Shown here in pieces: positions 25,928 through 33,991 of a stretch of 64,000 bases of DNA; within the stretch, counting starts at the first letter, position 1, and each line of letters starts with the position of its first letter. Made by a program: the position numbers and the translations under genes. The notes under the pieces are model-generated. The model was not told where the DNA came from. It ran no database searches and saw only the letters and a program-made list of their open reading frames with translations. Origin of the DNA: Paenibacillus glacialis (GTDB lineage: Bacteria; Bacillota; Bacilli; Paenibacillales; Paenibacillaceae); the NCBI RefSeq assembly GCF_001637205.1, contig NZ_LVJH01000025.1, positions 118,886 through 182,885 of the forward strand, written 5' to 3'.

Positions 25928-26926
25928 TTACTGCGATTTATCCTGATCTTCTGGCATCAGCAACTGATATGTTGGTGTGGAGGTATTCATCCAATTATCT
26001 ATTAAGTCTTGCGCAAATTTAAGATCTTTTTCGTCTGCACGATCATAGGAAATCCCGTTCAATCGCATGCTTTCTCCCATAACTGTAAAACTTGTAATCT
26101 CCATTTCGCTTCCTGTTAGCAGTTGTTTACCTAAGTCAATGATGAACTTAGGTTGCATGTTCGTCTGTAGGTTAGTACCCATGATATCTAGTAATTGAGG
26201 AATCTTAGTGACTTGATTCAGATTCATCATCTTTTTAGCTACCTGATCTAAGAAGACCTGTTGTCTCTTGGTACGATTGAAATCACTATCCTCACGATAA
26301 CGTACATAATTCAAAGCATCTGTACCATTATAAATAGACTGATTAGCTTTGATTGTAAATTTCTCGTGGTCTGCACCCTTATTGACGATATCCTTCTGAA
26401 TTGGAAGTTCTACGCCACCAAGTTCATCCACCGCATCTCTTAATCCAATAAAATTAATTGTAGCATAGTAGTCTAGCGTATGATCGAGCAAGGCCTCTGT
26501 CGTATCCTTCGCCATCTGTTGTCCACCAAAAGCGAAGGCATGATTGATCTTATCTTTCTTTCCTTTGCCTATAATCTCCGTATAGGTATCCCGTGGAATG
26601 GAAACCAATAATACTTTTGATTCTTTAGGTCTCAGCACCGCATATATCATCGTATCTGAACGCGCCGGTTCATCTTCACGCTGGTCTGTACCCAATAGTA
26701 ATATAGAGAACGGTTTAGTCTGAACTGCAATCGTCTCTGCCTTAGGAGTGGTTGGATCCCCTTCTAACGGCTTATATGACTTCTCTTCGAGCGCATGCTC
26801 TACCTGATCAGATAGAAATATATCAAATGCAAGCATAGCCAACGGTTTACGGAATGCAAAAGCCCCTGATGCGATTAAGACTAGCACTACCGCTGCTATG
26901 ACCATTTTTTTGGTTCTCTTTTTCAT
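25928..26926 (-). CDS. LytR-CpsA-Psr family wall polymer ligase
   Basis: This 332-residue protein has a basic N-terminus, a membrane helix (about 8-27) and an extracellular LCP domain. It shows LLLGTDQRE, ARSDTMIYA, SIPRDTY with the conserved Arg and Asp, and NHAFAFGG, plus the YVRYREDSDFNRTKRQQ segment near the end. LCP enzymes transfer teichoic acids or other polymers from lipid carriers to peptidoglycan. ATG 26926 (MKKRTKK) follows AAGGAA; the open frame to 26995 is not needed. Single gene. Confidence 0.93.
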   Translation of the reverse strand: MKKRTKKMVIAAVVLVLIASGAFAFRKPLAMLAFDIFLSDQVEHALEEKSYKPLEGDPTTPKAETIAVQTKPFSILLLGTDQREDEPARSDTMIYAVLRPKESKVLLVSIPRDTYTEIIGKGKKDKINHAFAFGGQQMAKDTTEALLDHTLDYYATINFIGLRDAVDELGGVELPIQKDIVNKGADHEKFTIKANQSIYNGTDALNYVRYREDSDFNRTKRQQVFLDQVAKKMMNLNQVTKIPQLLDIMGTNLQTNMQPKFIIDLGKQLLTGSEMEITSFTVMGESMRLNGISYDRADEKDLKFAQDLIDNWMNTSTPTYQLLMPEDQDKSQ

Positions 26927-27413
26927 TAATCTAATTCCTTCTCTATGTGGAGTATAAATAAATAGCGTGATTGTTAATAAAACCTCTTGAAGCAATAGCT
27001 GAGCTCAAGCCTCCCTTCCGCATTAAACAGGTTCACTCATTATCGAATCTAGTAATATACAATTAATAGGGTATACCCAACTATTGTATACGTTAAATGT
27101 ATAAAAAGAAACTTTTATATGCTTCCAGTACTCGCCTTGCCCCATTATTTTCATTAGTGAATGAGTGTCACATACTTACCCTGAAGACTAGATATTCCCT
27201 ACGTTTTCGCCCTTCCTCCCTCTCTTACTTTACAGGATTGCGGTATCCTTGTTGAGGTCTTTCTTCTATTAAAAATAGTACAGCTTCTCCCGATTAGAAT
27301 ACGATCTTATATTGGACCATTCTAAAAAGTGAACACGAACTGAACAGAAAAACAATAAAATGCATCCATCCCTTGCGTACTTACAACGGCTATGTTAATA
27401 TTATTTTTGCTGC
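26927..27413. other. intergenic region before tRNA-Ser
   Basis: Nearly 490 bases without an open gene. It must hold promoters for the LCP gene (minus) and the tRNA (plus). I see no repeat copy, strong hairpin or recognisable RNA here. Confidence 0.4.
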
Positions 27414-27504
27414 GGAAAGGTACCCAAGTGGTCCAAGGGGGCTGACTCGAAATCAGTTAGGCGTCGCAAGGCGTGCGTGGGTTCGACTCCCACTCTTTCC
27501 GCCA
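27414..27504 (+). tRNA. tRNA-Ser (anticodon CGA)
   Basis: The acceptor stem GGAAAGG pairs with TCTTTCC, followed by discriminator G and an encoded CCA (27502-27504). The anticodon stem GCTGA/TCAGT holds CGA at 27448-27450, which reads UCG. A long variable arm (GGCGTCGCAAGGCGTGC) and the T arm GTGGGTTCGACTCCCAC are those of a type II serine tRNA. It stands alone, not in a cluster. Confidence 0.95.
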
Positions 27505-27540
27505 TTACTATTTTATTCAAATAACGTAACTAATTCAAAT

Positions 27541-27568
27541 CTCCTACATTTATGTGGGAGATTTTTTG
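27541..27568 (+). terminator. terminator after tRNA-Ser
   Basis: CTCCTACA and TGTGGGAG pair across TTTA and are followed by ATTTTTTG. It lies 36 nt after the tRNA. Confidence 0.85.
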
Positions 27569-27666
27569 TTTGCAACGATATTATTACACCCGATTGAAGA
27601 CTCTAGGCTGAGGAACGGCATCGTTTGGTAAATAGATGCTTTTTCTTATTGCATAGTTACAAGCCA

Positions 27667-27692
27667 AAGAGGGACCCTTTCGGATCCCTCTT
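27667..27692. terminator. GC-rich hairpin
   Basis: AAGAGGGA pairs with TCCCTCTT around CCCTTTCGGA. No clear T-run follows. It is possibly the leftover terminator of a lost gene in this stretch. Confidence 0.4.
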
Positions 27693-27699
27693 GACAGCG

Positions 27700-28020
27700 G
27701 TGCTAGATGATTTGGAATTCTTCTACAAATACAATTAAGGTAAAAACTTACGCCTGAAGCAAACCGCGTGCTTGCTTAATGTGAATTGCCATCATTGGCC
27801 AGCGCCCCTTTAATGTAGCGTTTATAGATTTCCGGTGATTTGTTCAAAAATATAACAAAAGTTACGTTTTAAATAACAAGTTGCATATTTCTCGCGGAAT
27901 AACTACCGCCCTTTGAAGGGTAAGGCGTTATATCCACTGACTCTGAAGTCCAACGGAACCACACCTCTCTCATTGCACCGCTTGGAAAATAGTATGATCC
28001 AGCTAAGTCCTTCTTATACA
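27700..28020 (-). pseudogene. possible decayed coding fragments
   Basis: Between the tRNA and yjzC there is no complete gene. On the minus strand, two short stretches read like protein: PEIYKRYIKGALANDGNSH before a stop (about 27775-27835) and GVVPLDFRVSGYNALPFKGR before a stop (about 27905-27970). Neither has a start codon or ribosome site, and I recognise neither. They may be remnants of a lost gene or chance. Confidence 0.2.
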
Positions 28021-28039
28021 TGATCATCATAATTAATTG

Positions 28040-28234
28040 TTAATGCGATTTCCCTTTGTGTTTCTTTTTCCATATCCGATCTTTGTTGCTCGTCTCAGGG
28101 AATCGTTCACCTTTACGTAAGGTTACGTGCTTCGGGTCAACAATTGTAGTCTCTAGACCAATGTCTCCAAACTCCATGTAATGTCCATTGTTTGGTGCCT
28201 TGTCTCCAGGTTTAAATTCTGTTCCTTCGCCCAT
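28040..28234 (-). CDS. YjzC family small protein
   Basis: This is a 64-residue protein starting MGEGTEFKPGDKAPNNGHY, matching the YjzC family of Bacillales (polar, with a FxPGxKAPNNG motif). The role is unknown; family members are linked with sporulation-phase expression. It has a strong ribosome site (GGGAGG) before ATG 28234 and lies divergently to rpsF, with the S6 leader between them. Confidence 0.85.
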   Translation of the reverse strand: MGEGTEFKPGDKAPNNGHYMEFGDIGLETTIVDPKHVTLRKGERFPETSNKDRIWKKKHKGKSH

Positions 28235-28378
28235 TTGTGCATCCTCCCTTGAATTTGAAAATGTATTGCTCCATTAGTGTGTACCAGCGAGGGAGAATCA
28301 TGTGTCCATCTATTGGGTTTGGGGCGAAGCGGAAAGCAAAGCTTGCTTATAACACGACTATTTGATATATTAATCAGG

Positions 28379-28442
28379 TGCGAGTTTACGCTCGTTCCTT
28401 GCTCCTGAGTCAAATCAGGGGCCGTGAGTCCATAAGGAGGTG
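28379..28442 (+). promoter_or_regulatory. candidate S6:S18-binding leader of rpsF mRNA
   Basis: Two hairpins lie just before the rpsF ribosome site: CGAG/CTCG and CCTGA/TCAGG, with GGGGCCG in and after the second. Leaders of rpsF-rpsR operons often carry a motif with an exposed CCG that binds the S6:S18 complex for autoregulation. The position and CCG fit, but I could not match the full consensus. Confidence 0.4.
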
Positions 28443-28449
28443 AAAAAAT

Positions 28450-28734
28450 ATGCGCAAATATGAAGTGATGTACATTATTCGTCCTGACATTGAACAAGAT
28501 GTCGTTCAAGCTACAGTCGAAAAATTCCAAGGCATTATCTCCAACGGTGGAGAAATTACAAAGCATGATGTAATGGGTAAACGCCGTCTTGCGTATGAGA
28601 TCAAGAAATTCAATGACGGAACTTTCGTTTTGGTTAACTTCAACGGTACACCAGAAGTTATTAACGAACTTGAACGTCTAATGAAGATTTCTGACGAAGT
28701 AATTCGTTATCTCATTACCAATGACGTAGCTTAA
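28450..28734 (+). CDS. rpsF: 30S ribosomal protein bS6
   Basis: This 94-residue protein is of standard length and begins MRKYEVMYIIRPDIE, with GKRRLAYEIKKF and EVIRYLITND as family markers. S6 pairs with S18 on the platform of the 30S subunit. AAGGAGGTG precedes ATG 28450. It is the first gene of rpsF-ssb-rpsR. Confidence 0.97.
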   Translation: MRKYEVMYIIRPDIEQDVVQATVEKFQGIISNGGEITKHDVMGKRRLAYEIKKFNDGTFVLVNFNGTPEVINELERLMKISDEVIRYLITNDVA

Positions 28735-28782
28735 TTCATTTTCGGTTTTGTAGTTAAATCGCTTGAGGGAGGGGGACTTAAA

Positions 28783-29268
28783 TTGTTGAATCGTGTCATA
28801 CTGATCGGCCGATTGACTAAGGATCCTGAATTGCGCTATACACCTTCAGGGGTGGCAGTAACGCAATTTACGCTCGCTGTAGACCGTCCGTTTACGGCAC
28901 AAGGCGGGGAGCGCGAAGCGGATTTCATTCCGGTCGTAACCTGGAGACAACTTGCAGAGACTTGCGCTAACTATTTACGTAAAGGCCGCTTAACTGCAGT
29001 CGAAGGACGCATTCAAGTTCGGAATTACGAGAATAATGAAGGTAAACGTGTATACGTTACTGAGGTTATTGCCGATAATGTTCGATTCTTGGAATCATCC
29101 AAAGGCGATAGTGGAAGTGCTGGAAATAGTAATGCTACACGTGAAGAACCTTCTTATGGAGGCGAAACACGTGGAAATCAAACCTCACGCAATAAAAACA
29201 ACAATCAGGATCCTTTTTCCGATGACGGAAAACCGATAGATATTTCGGATGATGATTTGCCATTTTAA
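28783..29268 (+). CDS. ssb: single-stranded DNA-binding protein
   Basis: This is a 161-residue protein with an N-terminal OB fold ([20 protein letters not shown], about residues 1-108), a glycine/asparagine/glutamine-rich linker, and the acidic tip DISDDDLPF that recruits replication and repair partners. It tetramerises on single-stranded DNA. Translation starts at TTG 28783 or the adjacent TTG 28786 after GAGGGAGGGGG. It lies between rpsF and rpsR, the usual Firmicutes operon. Confidence 0.97.
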   Translation: MLNRVILIGRLTKDPELRYTPSGVAVTQFTLAVDRPFTAQGGEREADFIPVVTWRQLAETCANYLRKGRLTAVEGRIQVRNYENNEGKRVYVTEVIADNVRFLESSKGDSGSAGNSNATREEPSYGGETRGNQTSRNKNNNQDPFSDDGKPIDISDDDLPF

Positions 29269-29289
29269 TAACGGAAAGGACTGACTAGC

Positions 29290-29562
29290 ATGGCTTTTAA
29301 ACCAAGAGAAGGCGCCGATAACGATAAGAGACCGGCACGCCGTGGTGGACGTAATAAACGTAAGAAAGTGTGTTTCTTTACTGCCAACAAAATTACTCAC
29401 ATTGACTATAAAGATATTGACTTGCTCAAGAAATTTGTTAGCGAACGCGGAAAGATTTTGCCGCGTCGTGTAACAGGTACTAGTGCAAAATATCAACGTG
29501 CATTGACAATTGCTATCAAACGCTCCCGTCAAATCGCATTGTTACCATACACTACTGAATAG
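29290..29562 (+). CDS. rpsR: 30S ribosomal protein bS18
   Basis: This 90-residue protein shows the S18 pattern: a basic N-terminus, [18 protein letters not shown], the [20 protein letters not shown] motif and LLPYT near the end. It forms a heterodimer with S6. It keeps a single cysteine and not the four-Cys zinc-binding version. It is the last gene of rpsF-ssb-rpsR, followed by a terminator. Confidence 0.97.
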   Translation: MAFKPREGADNDKRPARRGGRNKRKKVCFFTANKITHIDYKDIDLLKKFVSERGKILPRRVTGTSAKYQRALTIAIKRSRQIALLPYTTE

Positions 29563-29574
29563 TAGTATATGTAA

Positions 29575-29616
29575 GCATAAAAGGCTATGTCATCCTTTCG
29601 GAGCATAGCCTTTTAG
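29575..29616 (+). terminator. terminator after rpsR
   Basis: AAAAGGCTATG pairs with CATAGCCTTTT around a 12-nt loop, followed by TTAGTTTTG. The sequence resembles the head of family 2 repeat copy 1 (AAGCATAAA...CTATG...CATAGC), so the terminator may derive from that repeat. Confidence 0.85.
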
Positions 29617-29762
29617 TTTTGAAATGACGACTTTCAATTTGATTTTTGAATTGATGGTTGTCTTTTTTTTGATTAGGTTTTGGAGTCTTTCCTCTCAACA
29701 ACATTATATATCATATTAATCTTCTCCTTTTACCACTAGTTCATCTTCGCCTCTCCATAATA

Positions 29763-29797
29763 AAAAGACCTCCTACAGGCTACTGTAGAAGGTCTAA
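29763..29797 (-). terminator. distal terminator after the peptide importer operon
   Basis: AGACCTTCTACAG and CTGTAGGAGGTCT fold with a small loop; on the minus strand this is followed by TTTTTAT. It serves as a second stop for the oppF transcript. Confidence 0.75.
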
Positions 29798-29880
29798 TCA
29801 CAAATAATACATCATCAGAACCCCTTAGTCGTATCCAAGGTTTTCTTCAGCTGGTAAGCTCGAACAATAGTTCTAAAGCC

Positions 29881-29930
29881 AAAACTAGAAAGCCGCAAGA
29901 AATACGATTCCCTGACGGTTTTCTAGTTTT
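29881..29930 (-). terminator. hairpin directly after oppF
   Basis: AAAACTAGAAA pairs with TTTCTAGTTTT, with CCG/CGG inside and a loop of about 20 nt. It lies 34 nt after the oppF stop; the stem's own T-rich arm serves as T-run. Confidence 0.65.
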
Positions 29931-29963
29931 ATGATATCAATCCAACATACCAATGTTGCCACT

Positions 29964-30929
29964 TTATACGAAGTGACATGCAACTAGATGATCATTACCA
30001 ACATCACGGTACTCCGGTGCTTGTTGTTTACAAATATCTGATGCAATAGGACAACGTGTATGGAATTTGCATCCAGATGGCGGATTTGCTGGACTCGGGA
30101 TATCCCCTTGTAGAACAATCCGGTCCCTCTTATACGTTGGATCAGGAATGGGTATTGCAGACATCAATGCTTTTGTGTAAGGATGTAGTGGATTACGGAA
30201 GAGCTCTTCCGTACTACTCATCTCTACCATGGAGCCAAGATACATGACACCTACTCGATCGCATAAATGCTCAACCACGCTCAAATCATGGGAAATAAAC
30301 AAATACGTTAATTGCTTATCACGTTGTAAATCACTAAGCAGGTTAATAATTTGCGCTTGGATGGATACATCCAAAGCAGAAACAGGCTCGTCCGCTACAA
30401 TAAACTCTGGATTCATGATCAATGCACGAGCAATCCCGATACGCTGTCTTTGTCCACCAGAGAATTCATGAGGATAACGATCATACTGATAACTAGCAAG
30501 ACCACAAATGTTCATCGTCTCTAATACACGCTCGCGTATTATCTTCGAATCGGTAACGCCATGATCATACAAAGCTTCACCAATCGCTTGGCCAACTTTA
30601 ATCCGAGGATTCAGTGAACTAAATGGATCTTGAAACACAATTTGCATCTTCGGACGCATCCGACGTAATTCCTCTTTTGGAAGGCTATAGATGTCGTTCC
30701 CTTGAAATAGAACTGTTCCTTCCGTCTTTTCATTCAAGCGAAGAATCGTTCTACCAATGGTACTCTTTCCACAGCCAGATTCACCTACTAGACCAAGTGA
30801 TTCCCCTCTATGAATACGAAAAGATACATCATCAACCGCTTTAACATGACCAACCGTACGCTGAAAGACCCCACCAGTGATTGGGAAGTATTTCTTCAAA
30901 TTGTCTACTTGCATTAAGACTTCTTTCAA
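29964..30929 (-). CDS. oppF: oligopeptide ABC importer ATPase, OppF type
   Basis: This 321-residue ATPase of a peptide importer has Walker A GESGCGKSTIGRT, signature EFSGGQRQRIGIARAL, Walker B FIVADEPVSALD and a C-terminal oligopeptide-transporter extension with the Cys motif CKFHTRCPIASDIC. It pairs with OppD to power uptake. Translation starts at TTG 30929 after GAGAGGGA and overlaps oppD by 4 nt. It is the last gene of oppA-B-C-D-F. App-type and Opp-type systems cannot be told apart from this alone. Confidence 0.93.
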   Translation of the reverse strand: MKEVLMQVDNLKKYFPITGGVFQRTVGHVKAVDDVSFRIHRGESLGLVGESGCGKSTIGRTILRLNEKTEGTVLFQGNDIYSLPKEELRRMRPKMQIVFQDPFSSLNPRIKVGQAIGEALYDHGVTDSKIIRERVLETMNICGLASYQYDRYPHEFSGGQRQRIGIARALIMNPEFIVADEPVSALDVSIQAQIINLLSDLQRDKQLTYLFISHDLSVVEHLCDRVGVMYLGSMVEMSSTEELFRNPLHPYTKALMSAIPIPDPTYKRDRIVLQGDIPSPANPPSGCKFHTRCPIASDICKQQAPEYRDVGNDHLVACHFV

Positions 30930-31915
30930 AGTACTTCCCTCTCTTCTTCATATAACCAGCAGGCTGATTTATGGGTGTCTTTGCCGTGCGATCTAAATGG
31001 TGGTTGCTTAACTTTACAAATATCCATGCAAAATTCACAGCGATCGTGGAAATGACAATTATCTTCAAGATCAATTGGATTGGGAACTTGACCTGGTATT
31101 GAATAAAGACGCTCTTGTTTCTGATTGATAATCGGCTTCGCTTTAAGCAATCCCTTCGTATAAGGGTGCTGAGGGTCTTGAAACAGTTCCAAGACTGGTG
31201 CTTCTTCAATCACCTTACCTGCATACATAACAACAACATAGTCAGCCATCTCAGCAACTACACCCAAATCGTGTGTAATCAACAAAATAGACGTATTGAG
31301 TTTTTGCTTAATATCACGCATAAGATCTAGTATTTGTGCCTGAATGGTTACGTCAAGTGCAGTTGTTGGCTCATCAGCAATGAGCAACTTAGGATCGCAA
31401 CTTAGAGCAATGGCGATCATAATCCGCTGACGCATTCCACCACTTAATTCATGTGGATACGAATCAAATATTTTTTCAGGACGTGAAATGCCTACAAGGT
31501 TAATCAGTTCAATCGCACGTTTCTTAGCTGCTTTACGATCTAACAGCATATGCAACATCAGCGGTTCGCTAATTTGATTTCCAATGGTAAGTACCGGATT
31601 TAATGAGGACATCGGCTCTTGAAAAATCATAGATATTTGATTCCCACGAATTCTGGACATTTCCCTCTTACTTAATTTGAGTAGATCTTCACCTTCGAAT
31701 AAAATCTCGCCCCCGACAATTTTCCCGGGTGGTGATTCAATTAATTGCATAAGTGACATCGCTGTTACACTCTTGCCGCAACCTGACTCACCGACAACAC
31801 ATAATGTTTCGCCCTCACGAATGATAAAACTAACGTTATCTACAGCCTTTACTGTACCTGCTGTTGTCTGAAAGTGTGTCTCCAAATTACGGAACTCTAC
31901 TAAATCTTTTGCCAT
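30926..31915 (-). CDS. oppD: oligopeptide ABC importer ATPase, OppD type
   Basis: This is a 329-residue ATPase. It has Walker A GESGCGKSVTAMS, signature ELSGGMRQRIMIAIAL, Walker B LLIADEPTTALDVTIQAQ and the C-terminal Cys cluster CHFHDRCEFCMDIC that can bind an iron-sulfur cluster in this family. It works with OppF under the OppBC channel. ATG 31915. A 112-nt gap with a small hairpin (AAGCAGC/GCTGCTT near 31975) separates it from oppC. Confidence 0.93.
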   Translation of the reverse strand: MAKDLVEFRNLETHFQTTAGTVKAVDNVSFIIREGETLCVVGESGCGKSVTAMSLMQLIESPPGKIVGGEILFEGEDLLKLSKREMSRIRGNQISMIFQEPMSSLNPVLTIGNQISEPLMLHMLLDRKAAKKRAIELINLVGISRPEKIFDSYPHELSGGMRQRIMIAIALSCDPKLLIADEPTTALDVTIQAQILDLMRDIKQKLNTSILLITHDLGVVAEMADYVVVMYAGKVIEEAPVLELFQDPQHPYTKGLLKAKPIINQKQERLYSIPGQVPNPIDLEDNCHFHDRCEFCMDICKVKQPPFRSHGKDTHKSACWLYEEEREVL

Positions 31916-32027
31916 ATTGCATCTCCCATCTTGAAGATATCGGTTTTATTGGCGCCAACCGACGTTGTTCAAGGAAGCAGCTCACGCTGCTTGCATCCAT
32001 CACTTGTACTTTTTATCCATTAAATTA

Positions 32028-32951
32028 TTATTTCTTTGTTTTAGGATCCAGTGCGTCGCGTAGTCCATCACCAATCAAGTTAATCGCTACAGATGTGATC
32101 AGAATACACATACCTGGCGGAATCCATAACCACGGTCTCTTCCGGAAATCAATCAGATTGTTCGCTGCAGAGATCATGTTACCCCAAGATGGCGTAGGTG
32201 GTACGACACCAATACCCAAGAAACTCAGTGCTGACTCCGATAGAATCGCACCAGCTACACTAAGCGTTGCAGCCACGATAATGACCGGGATCGTATTCGG
32301 TAAAAGATGCTTAAATATTTTACGTTTGTCCTTTAGACCTAGCGCTTCAGTCGCCTGCATAAATTCTTGTTCACGAAGTGTTAGAATTTGTCCCCGTACA
32401 AGCCGTGCTAGAGTTGTCCAGTTTAGAACCCCGATAATAACCATCAAGTAGTATATTCTACTAGAAGGATGTACCTTCAGATCCGATAGAACAGCTCCAA
32501 GAATAATCAAGATCGGTAGCGATGGAAGAGCCATGAAAATATCAGCAACACGCATAATCAAATTATCAACCAATTTTCCATAGAAACCAGCTACTGCACC
32601 CAATGTCGCACCGATCATAACCGTAATACACGTAGCAACAAGTCCAACTAATAAAGAAATTCGACCGGCCAACATCATACGAAGCAGAATATCGCGACCT
32701 AGCTTGTCTGTACCCAACCAATAAGTACCGTTAGGTGCCAAGTTCTTATTCTTCAAACTATAGTCGAAGAGATTATGTGGTGAGAAAAGAGGCCCTATAA
32801 AACAAAGTATGAACATGAACACAATCATTATAAATCCAATTACCGCAAGCTTATTTCGGGTAAAGCGGCGCATTGCCGTTTTCCACGGTGTATCAACAGC
32901 CTTAGCTTTGGTATTTTTATTTTCCGTTATAGGCATAACATCAGCAGACAA
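32028..32951 (-). CDS. oppC: oligopeptide ABC importer permease, OppC type
   Basis: This 307-residue permease has an N-terminal OppC extension (residues about 1-50), six membrane helices and the EAA-type coupling loop EALGLKDKRKIFKHLLPN. The channel is formed with OppB. Translation starts at TTG 32951 after GGAGGAG. It lies 12 nt after oppB. Confidence 0.93.
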   Translation of the reverse strand: MSADVMPITENKNTKAKAVDTPWKTAMRRFTRNKLAVIGFIMIVFMFILCFIGPLFSPHNLFDYSLKNKNLAPNGTYWLGTDKLGRDILLRMMLAGRISLLVGLVATCITVMIGATLGAVAGFYGKLVDNLIMRVADIFMALPSLPILIILGAVLSDLKVHPSSRIYYLMVIIGVLNWTTLARLVRGQILTLREQEFMQATEALGLKDKRKIFKHLLPNTIPVIIVAATLSVAGAILSESALSFLGIGVVPPTPSWGNMISAANNLIDFRKRPWLWIPPGMCILITSVAINLIGDGLRDALDPKTKK

Positions 32952-32963
32952 CGCAATCTCCTC

Positions 32964-33926
32964 CTACTTTAAACGAATTCTGGGGTCTGCAATTCCATAG
33001 AGCACATCGGCGAGCAAATTACCCAACAAGGTCAGCATAGCTAGAAAGATTGTAAACCCGAGCATAAAGGGATAATCTCTCATATTAATAGAATTAAGAT
33101 ATATGTGACCGACACCAGGCCAAACAAATATTTGCTCTAGAATCATAGCTCCACCAAACAGTCCTGGCAGTTCAAACCCAAGTAGAGTGATCGCAGGAAT
33201 CATCGCATTCCGAAATGCATGCTTAAATATAACTGTCCGTTCTTTGAGACCTTTAGCTCTCGCAGTACGTATATAATCCTGACGAATGACTTCCAACATA
33301 CTTGTACGGAAGTAGCGTGTTAAGCTACCTGTAGACAGCATAGTCAGTACCATAATCGGTAAGAAGCTATGTTTAAGTACATCAATGAAATATTCCCATC
33401 CTCTAGCATTTAACCCGGATGTAATCATTCCTCCAACCGGAAACAGTTTCATATCTAGTGCAAAGAACTTGATAAGCAATAGACCTATAAAAAAGGAAGG
33501 TAGTGACATACATATAAATACTAATAGTGTGACTATCTTATCGAAGAAAGAATACTGAAATTTAGCAGAAAATATACCGGTGATCATCGCAATAAACCAA
33601 CTAAAGAACAACGCGAAGATTCCGATAATAAATGAATTCCATACATATGTGTTAATAACAGTCGTTACGGGTTGTTTGTGCTGCATAGAATCCCCGAAAT
33701 TCCCCTTAACCATATTTCCTGCCCATATAAAATAACGTTGATAATCTGGCTTATCCAGTCCGTATATGCTTCTAAGTTGCTCCTGCTTCTCAATAGACAT
33801 ATTCGGATTCGCTCGCGCTGTAATGTAATCCCCTGGAACCATCGCTGAAATGGCAAAAATAATGATAGAAATGCCAATTAGCGTAGGAATCATCTGCAAC
33901 AGCCGTCGAATGATATACTGCTTCAT
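32964..33926 (-). CDS. oppB: oligopeptide ABC importer permease, OppB/AppB type
   Basis: This is a 320-residue permease with a first helix in MKQYIIRRLLQMIPTLIGIS. The body has six helices in all and the coupling loop RTARAKGLKERTVIFKHAFRN. It ends in the family-typical ADPRIRLK. It forms the channel with OppC. Start ATG 33926. It follows the lipoprotein gene after a hairpin that probably sets expression ratios. Confidence 0.93.
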   Translation of the reverse strand: MKQYIIRRLLQMIPTLIGISIIIFAISAMVPGDYITARANPNMSIEKQEQLRSIYGLDKPDYQRYFIWAGNMVKGNFGDSMQHKQPVTTVINTYVWNSFIIGIFALFFSWFIAMITGIFSAKFQYSFFDKIVTLLVFICMSLPSFFIGLLLIKFFALDMKLFPVGGMITSGLNARGWEYFIDVLKHSFLPIMVLTMLSTGSLTRYFRTSMLEVIRQDYIRTARAKGLKERTVIFKHAFRNAMIPAITLLGFELPGLFGGAMILEQIFVWPGVGHIYLNSINMRDYPFMLGFTIFLAMLTLLGNLLADVLYGIADPRIRLK

Positions 33927-33948
33927 TCCTATTCCCCCTGGCTATAAG

Positions 33949-33982
33949 TGGATATGCTCAGCTCTTATGAGCTGAGCATATC
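33949..33982 (-). terminator. intercistronic hairpin between oppA and oppB
   Basis: ATATGCTCAGCTC and GAGCTGAGCATAT form a perfect 13-bp stem with a TTAT loop, without a T-run. Such hairpins after binding-protein genes shield the upstream mRNA and lower expression of the permease genes. Confidence 0.75.
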
Positions 33983-33991
33983 TGACATACT

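Noticed and set aside
28153..28566. 137-codon minus-strand frame overlapping rpsF
   Set aside because: It overlaps both yjzC and rpsF, which are clear families, and has no ribosome site.
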